Assembly (NCBI GenBank): GCA_964479445.1
Contig: CAYZMH010000044.1
Span: 1-27,766, forward strand
Direction: 5' to 3'
Source of the DNA: CAYZMH01 sp964479445
GTDB lineage: Bacteria; Bacteroidota; Bacteroidia; Bacteroidales; GCA-2748055
Length of the DNA stretch: 27,766 nt
Shown here: one piece after another, positions 23,650 to 27,766 of the stretch
Position numbering within the stretch: the first letter of the stretch is position 1
Layout of the letters: the number at the start of each line of letters is the position of its first letter
The notes under the pieces: generated by a model
Databases searched by the model: none
The model's input: the letters and a program-made list of their open reading frames with translations, nothing else
Told to the model about the DNA's origin: nothing
Translations under genes and position numbers: made by a program

Positions 23650-23685
23650 AATCCCCTGTTAAGCTGTACACTTCAAAGGTAAGAA

Positions 23686-24255
23686 TTAATTTTTTACCCG
23701 TTCTGAATAGGACCGGTCCCGGGTATCCACTTTGATCTTCTCCCCCTGTTCAATAAAGATGGGTACCATTACGGTAGCACCCGTCTCCAGTTCAGCCGGC
23801 TTCAGTGCCGTGGATGAGGAGGTGTCTCCTTTTACCCCGGGTTCGGAATAGGTGATTTCCAGCTCCACGAAGGGGGGGAGTTCACATGAAAGGGGGGTCT
23901 CGGTATCTGCATGAACCACAATTTCCACTTCCTGACCTTCTTTCATCAGGTCCGGATTATCTATCATATCTTCCTGCAGGGTGATCTGTTCAAATGTCTC
24001 CAGGTGCATGAAATTATATCCCATGTCATCTTTATACAGAAACTGGTGTGGCCTTCTTTCCACCCGGGCGGTGGTTACTTTTGCACCGGCGGCGAAGGTG
24101 TTCTCAATGACCTTACCGGTGGTAAGGCTTTTCAGCTTGGTTCTGACAAATGCAGCTCCTTTGCCGGGCTTTACATGCTGGAACTGGACGATGGCATACA
24201 AATCGTTATTGTATTCAATGCATAAGCCGTTCCTGAAATCTGAAGTATCTGCCAT
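23686..24255 (-). CDS. efp: Translation elongation factor P
   Basis: 189 residues, usual length. Three KOW/OB beta domains; the loop H-V-K-P-G-K32-G-A-A carries the lysine that is post-translationally modified in many bacteria, in the form used by EpmA-type or unmodified-lysine EF-P rather than the rhamnosylated arginine type. The C-terminal S-Y-x-x-R-V motif is present. EF-P relieves ribosome stalling at polyproline. A purine-rich RBS precedes it, and a -7 box lies 41 bases upstream. Confidence 0.97.
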   Translation of the reverse strand: MADTSDFRNGLCIEYNNDLYAIVQFQHVKPGKGAAFVRTKLKSLTTGKVIENTFAAGAKVTTARVERRPHQFLYKDDMGYNFMHLETFEQITLQEDMIDNPDLMKEGQEVEIVVHADTETPLSCELPPFVELEITYSEPGVKGDTSSSTALKPAELETGATVMVPIFIEQGEKIKVDTRDRSYSERVKN

Positions 24256-24258
24256 TAT

Positions 24259-24266
24259 CTCCTCTT
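24259..24266 (-). promoter_or_regulatory. Ribosome binding site of efp
   Basis: Minus-strand AAGAGGAG ending three bases before the ATG at 24255. A strong Shine-Dalgarno match is unusual in this window, where most leaders are A-rich, and may mark efficient translation of efp; spacing is short. Confidence 0.4.
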
Positions 24267-24295
24267 ATTATATTGTTAAACAGAACGTAAAATAA

Positions 24296-24304
24296 GCAAA
24301 TATA
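24296..24304 (-). promoter_or_regulatory. Candidate -7 box for efp
   Basis: Minus-strand TATATTTGC matches TAnnTTTGC exactly and lies 41 bases upstream of the efp start, giving a short 5' leader of about 34 bases. Confidence 0.5.
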
Positions 24305-24317
24305 TCCTATGATGGCA

Positions 24318-24350
24318 AGAAAAAAGGGCAAGTCAGAGCACCTTTTTTCT
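24318..24350 (-). terminator. Possible intrinsic terminator after tsaB
   Basis: A 10-bp inverted repeat, 24318-24327 with 24341-24350 (agaaaaaagg/ccttttttct), with a 13-base loop that contains the tsaB stop codon. The T-tract is part of the 3' arm on both strands. Stem strength is low because it is mostly A:T, so the call is weak. Confidence 0.35.
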
Positions 24351-25052
24351 GGGTGTGGTGGCAATAAAGTCTTTCAGGTAGAAGGGTTCAAAATAGGCAA
24401 CATCTTCAAACTTCCTGTCATGGAATGCTTCCAGGGCAAGCGGAATCATGAATTGAGCAGAGGGGACCACATCCTGGTTAAATACGGCATTCGGATGGGT
24501 GACGGTTTCCCGGAACTTGGGCATCCCGTTGCCGAAAAAGACCATTCGGTGATTCTCCAGCTGTTCCCGGAATGAGGTTTTATCGAGGATAACGGCGGAG
24601 ATTTCCTGAACCGGTTTCAGCAGCGGTGTATAGAGACCCGTGTATACTTCCATACGCCGGGCATCCAGCATGGGACAGAGCAGCAGCGGAGGATCTGATT
24701 GTTTCTGCAGCGATTGAATGGCGGGAATTATAAGGGCCCCGGCTGCCATAGCCCGGAGGGTGATGATTCCGATAACGGGTATATTCAGACCGTACCCCAG
24801 ACCTTTAGCAGTGGATACCCCGATTCGCAGACCGGTGTATGATCCGGGTCCTTTACTGACAGCGACGGCGTCCAGATCTGCCGCTTTCAGGGAGGCTTCC
24901 TGCAGCGCCTCGCGAATGAATACGCTCAGCAGGCGTGCATGCGATTTCTCCTCGCTGCTCTCCCGGAGGGCAGCCAGTTTATCTCCTTTGCTTACAGCTA
25001 CCGAACAGATGTTAGTTGCGGTTTCTAAGTGAAGGATACATGGCCGGGTCAT
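24333..25052 (-). CDS. tsaB: tRNA threonylcarbamoyladenosine biosynthesis protein TsaB
   Basis: 239 residues, typical length. The ASKHA-fold signatures are L-H-L-E-T-A-T at the N terminus and V-S-K-G-P-G-S-Y-T-G-L-R-I-G-V at about 65-80, the region that contacts TsaD. TsaB with TsaD and TsaE transfers threonylcarbamoyl to A37 of ANN-decoding tRNAs. It follows the MacA-like gene after eight bases and is probably co-transcribed with it. Confidence 0.95.
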   Translation of the reverse strand: MTRPCILHLETATNICSVAVSKGDKLAALRESSEEKSHARLLSVFIREALQEASLKAADLDAVAVSKGPGSYTGLRIGVSTAKGLGYGLNIPVIGIITLRAMAAGALIIPAIQSLQKQSDPPLLLCPMLDARRMEVYTGLYTPLLKPVQEISAVILDKTSFREQLENHRMVFFGNGMPKFRETVTHPNAVFNQDVVPSAQFMIPLALEAFHDRKFEDVAYFEPFYLKDFIATTPRKKVL

Positions 25053-25060
25053 AAGCTGTT

Positions 25061-26428
25061 TCAGTCTTCATTCTGTTTAAACAGGGCCTCCTCGGAAACA
25101 ACCTCCACGGGAAGATCATTCCGTAACTGCTTGGATACTGCCGAATAGGGAGCGATAATTACCCGGTCGCCGGGGGACAGTCCCTCCTTAATCTCAATAT
25201 AGCTGTTGTCCTGTATTCCTGTCTCAACAAGTTTCATAATTGTCTTGCCCTTTTCTGCCACGAATACCACCACCTCTTTTTCAGCCTTTGCCCGGGCCAT
25301 GGAAGCACCCTTTTTTTCAGCTTCTGCTCTCTCCCCGGCGGTCTCTTTTTCAGAGGTATCCACCACACCTTGTTCACCCGGTTCCTGCAGAGAATCCTGT
25401 TTCATCTTCTCCGGATCATAGACCCGTGTGGTTACTGCCTGTATCGGGATAGAGAAAACATCAAACTTTGTTTCGGTTTGAATATCCGCAGTGGCAGACA
25501 TCCCGGGCCTCAGGGGATTGGGGTTGGCTTCCGTTATTTTTTCTGCATAAGAGGCAGGAAGTAACCTGATCTTAACCATGAAGTTGGTAACCTGGTCGGT
25601 TGTTACCCCGGATGTATTGGCAGAGACCGGGATTTCAGTGACAATTCCCTTGAACCGGGTGTCGGGGTAAGCATCCACCTCAATCAGGGCCGTATCCCCG
25701 TAGGCTACCTTCACGATGTCATTTTCATTTACTTCCACTTCCACCTCCATTTTGCTGAGGTCGGCGATCCGGAGGATTTCTGTACCCGACATAAGTTCGG
25801 TTCCCACAACCCGTTCTCCCAGTTCCACTTCGAGGGAGGATATGGTGCCGCTCATTGGAGCATAGATAGAGGTCTTTTGCAGGTTTTCTTCGGCCTCCTG
25901 CAGAGAGGCCATGGCAGATTCAACGGAAAATTCGGCCGCCTCTTTTTCGGCTTTGGCTGTGTTAAAGTTGGTAAGAGAGGTCTCAAATTCCGATTCCGAG
26001 ATTGCATTTTCTTCGTATAATGCGCTATTTCTTTTGTGGTTAAGTCTGCTTAATTCAAGTTGTGCTTCCGCCTGTTTCAACCGGGCTTTTGCATTATTCA
26101 GGGAGGCTTCGGCACGATTTCGGATCATGATGTAATTATCGGGTTTGATCTTCAGGAGGAACTGGTTTTTTTCCACTTCATCTCCCTCTTTAATAACCAG
26201 TTCTACAATTTCCCCGGAGACATCGGGAGAGATGGTCACCTCTGTTTCAGGCTGGATCTTCCCGTTGGCGGTGATCACTTCTACAATATCCCGCTTTTCT
26301 CCCTTTTCAACAGCTACTTTGAGGTATCCCTCATTCCCGAACCATCCCTGCTTGCTTCCAACGGCCAGGATAATGATTGCAAGAAGCGCGACGATTCCGA
26401 TAATAGTTAGTATTCGTTTTGAGCTCAT
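25061..26428 (-). CDS. MacA/HlyD-type periplasmic adaptor of a tripartite efflux pump
   Basis: 455 residues. One N-terminal membrane anchor (about 6-23), lipoyl half-motifs (G-E-I-V-E-L-V-I-K-E-G-D-E-V and Y-A-P-M-S-G-T-I-S), an alpha-hairpin at about 95-190 and a beta-barrel with G-I-V-T-E-I-P. Between two strands near residues 325-385 there is an unusual, highly charged K/E/A-rich insert. It links an inner-membrane ABC or RND transporter to TolC; the TolC-like gene lies 20 bases upstream. I-A-D-L-S-K-M-E-V-E-V and the MacA-like layout favour an ABC (MacB-like) partner, which is not in this window. Confidence 0.9.
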   Translation of the reverse strand: MSSKRILTIIGIVALLAIIILAVGSKQGWFGNEGYLKVAVEKGEKRDIVEVITANGKIQPETEVTISPDVSGEIVELVIKEGDEVEKNQFLLKIKPDNYIMIRNRAEASLNNAKARLKQAEAQLELSRLNHKRNSALYEENAISESEFETSLTNFNTAKAEKEAAEFSVESAMASLQEAEENLQKTSIYAPMSGTISSLEVELGERVVGTELMSGTEILRIADLSKMEVEVEVNENDIVKVAYGDTALIEVDAYPDTRFKGIVTEIPVSANTSGVTTDQVTNFMVKIRLLPASYAEKITEANPNPLRPGMSATADIQTETKFDVFSIPIQAVTTRVYDPEKMKQDSLQEPGEQGVVDTSEKETAGERAEAEKKGASMARAKAEKEVVVFVAEKGKTIMKLVETGIQDNSYIEIKEGLSPGDRVIIAPYSAVSKQLRNDLPVEVVSEEALFKQNED

Positions 26429-26448
26429 AATATGTTCGATTGTATTGG

Positions 26449-27766
26449 TTACAGTGTAATGGATTGTCCCTCGTAAAAATGCAGGATCTTGATCTTAAAG
26501 AAGAATTCATATTTAGCCTGCAGCAGATCGGATTTGGTCTGGGTCAGCTGGTTTTTGGAGGTGTTGTACTCCACAGTATTTACTAATCCGACTTCATATT
26601 TCTTCTCGGTGTATTTAAAAGACTCTTCCATGGAGATCAGTGCTTTTTCAGAGGCCCGGTAATTTCGCAATGCGGTAAGAGCATCGGAGTATGCCTGCTG
26701 TATCGCTTTGTAGAGGTTGTTCCTGGCTGCTTCCAGTTCAAGCTTTGCATTTTCAACGGCTATGCGTGAATTGGCAATGGAGGTATTTACCTGCCATCCG
26801 TTGAAAATCGGAATACTCAGTCCCAACCCAACGCCAACGCTGATGTTATCTCTCATCTGCTCCCAGAAGGGGTATTCGCCGTACTGGGGGACACCGAATT
26901 CATCGGTGCCGGTAATTTTCTGCCGGATATCGGAAAAACCGGTGTTGTAATTGCCGGACAGGTTGAGTCGCGGACTCCGCATGCCTTTCGCAATTTTCAG
27001 GTCGGTTTGGGCAGACTGCAATCGGAGGGAAGCCCCTTTGATCCCGGGCATAATCTCTTCGGCTACGGTGAAGATATCGTTGGCGTTGAACATCATGGTG
27101 GTATCTTCAGGCATAGGCAGGTCGGGGGAAACGATCCTGAATTCAGGATCGTATTCCAGGTCAAGGTACTGTTGAAGGTTCAGATAGGACATTCGCAGTT
27201 GGTTCTCTGCATTGACCACGTTGAGTTCTTCAGCCGCGTATTGTGCCTGGATTTCCAGGGCACTGCCTCTTGCCACTTTACCGGCATTTACCATCTTTTC
27301 GGTTCGCTCCACCTGCTGTCCTGTGATCTCCATCTGGTTACGCGCGACCTGCAGCAACTCCTGGTTAAAAAGGATCTGGAGGTAAGCTGCTGCAATGTTC
27401 AGGGAAATATCGTTTTTGATCTTCTCCACATCTTCGTAGCTGGCCATCAGGTTGAGCCTGTTTCTTTCGATGGTGTTGCGTTGCTGAAATCCGTTAAACA
27501 GTGTAGCTGACGAACTGGCTGAAACACTTATCGAGTTGATCTGCTCGTTTTCTGTGAAGGTGTAGGTAGTCTGGTCCAGCGCTCTTCCCAGGGAGTAACT
27601 GTAATTGGCACTGGCGTTCAGGTTGGGTAGCTGGTCAATCCTGGATTGTTGCAGGTTGTTTTCGTTATAATGCGTGTTGAGCTGGGATTGCTTGATCTGG
27701 ATATTGTTCTCCATGGCATAGTTGACGCAATCTTCCAGGGACCATGTATTATCTTGCTCCTGGGCC
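26449..27766 (-). CDS. TolC-family outer-membrane efflux protein, 5' end outside the window
   Basis: The frame stays open to the right edge, upstream of the ATG at 27714: the added residues include A-Q-E-Q followed by W-S-L-E-D-C-V-N-Y-A, the standard start of mature TolC-like proteins after signal cleavage. So the ATG at 27714 is internal and only the signal peptide is missing. Two OEP repeats are visible: N-L-N-A-S-A-N-Y-S-Y-S near the start and the corresponding L-N-L-S-G-N-Y-N-T-G in the second half, with long coiled helices. It forms a trimeric outer-membrane channel for the adaptor encoded next to it. Confidence 0.92.
   Translation of the reverse strand, partial: AQEQDNTWSLEDCVNYAMENNIQIKQSQLNTHYNENNLQQSRIDQLPNLNASANYSYSLGRALDQTTYTFTENEQINSISVSASSSATLFNGFQQRNTIERNRLNLMASYEDVEKIKNDISLNIAAAYLQILFNQELLQVARNQMEITGQQVERTEKMVNAGKVARGSALEIQAQYAAEELNVVNAENQLRMSYLNLQQYLDLEYDPEFRIVSPDLPMPEDTTMMFNANDIFTVAEEIMPGIKGASLRLQSAQTDLKIAKGMRSPRLNLSGNYNTGFSDIRQKITGTDEFGVPQYGEYPFWEQMRDNISVGVGLGLSIPIFNGWQVNTSIANSRIAVENAKLELEAARNNLYKAIQQAYSDALTALRNYRASEKALISMEESFKYTEKKYEVGLVNTVEYNTSKNQLTQTKSDLLQAKYEFFFKIKILHFYEGQSITL

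Overview
The window looks like chromosomal DNA of a Bacteroidota (Cytophaga-Flavobacterium-Bacteroides group) bacterium. Support comes from secreted proteins with signal peptides ending in xxA/G-Q, mostly A-rich leaders without Shine-Dalgarno sites, several TAnnTTTG(C) -7 boxes, YwqK/MORN proteins, a PorU-free set of surface genes, and family-level resemblance of TyrS, EF-P, CydAB and the MacA/TolC pair to that phylum. I cannot name the genus. No rRNA, tRNA, CRISPR array, IS element or phage module is visible, and no gene-free stretch exceeds 300 bases.

Layout. 1-767: 3' part of an AAA+/DUF4143 ATPase. 875-7790: a divergent surface-structure locus, the most interesting part of the window. Leftward it encodes two paralogous small secreted proteins and a 1000-residue outer-membrane beta-barrel protein with N-terminal Ig-like and C-terminal regulatory-type domains. 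Rightward it encodes a PapD-like periplasmic chaperone, an exported MORN-repeat protein and a lipoprotein. Together these look like a chaperone-usher-type pilus or fibre system of a kind not usual in this phylum, whose well-known pili are the lipoprotein-derived type V (FimA/Mfa) class. 7923-10911: orphan thioredoxin-type arsenate reductase and cytochrome bd oxidase (cydAB), separated by clear intrinsic terminators. 11106-17848: secreted gamma-glutamyltransferase, an unknown exported protein, a large secreted M14 metallopeptidase, a small predicted outer-membrane beta-barrel protein and an unknown cytoplasmic protein. 18052-22413: cvpA-like gene, tyrS, a Wzz-type chain-length regulator and a Wzy/WaaL-type polymerase or ligase, all rightward and closely packed from tyrS on. 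22414-27766: leftward series of TolC (5' end outside the window), MacA/HlyD adaptor, tsaB, efp and a GAF-PP2C (RsbU-type) phosphatase.

How the parts fit. The locus at 875-7790 is inferred to export, fold and assemble a surface fibre: chaperone in the periplasm, barrel as assembly platform, the two small proteins as subunits. A perfect 13-bp hairpin sits between the two subunit genes and could set their expression ratio. The wzz/wzy pair handles surface polysaccharide, and the adaptor/TolC pair belongs to a tripartite efflux pump whose transporter must lie outside the window. The remaining genes are housekeeping or respiratory.
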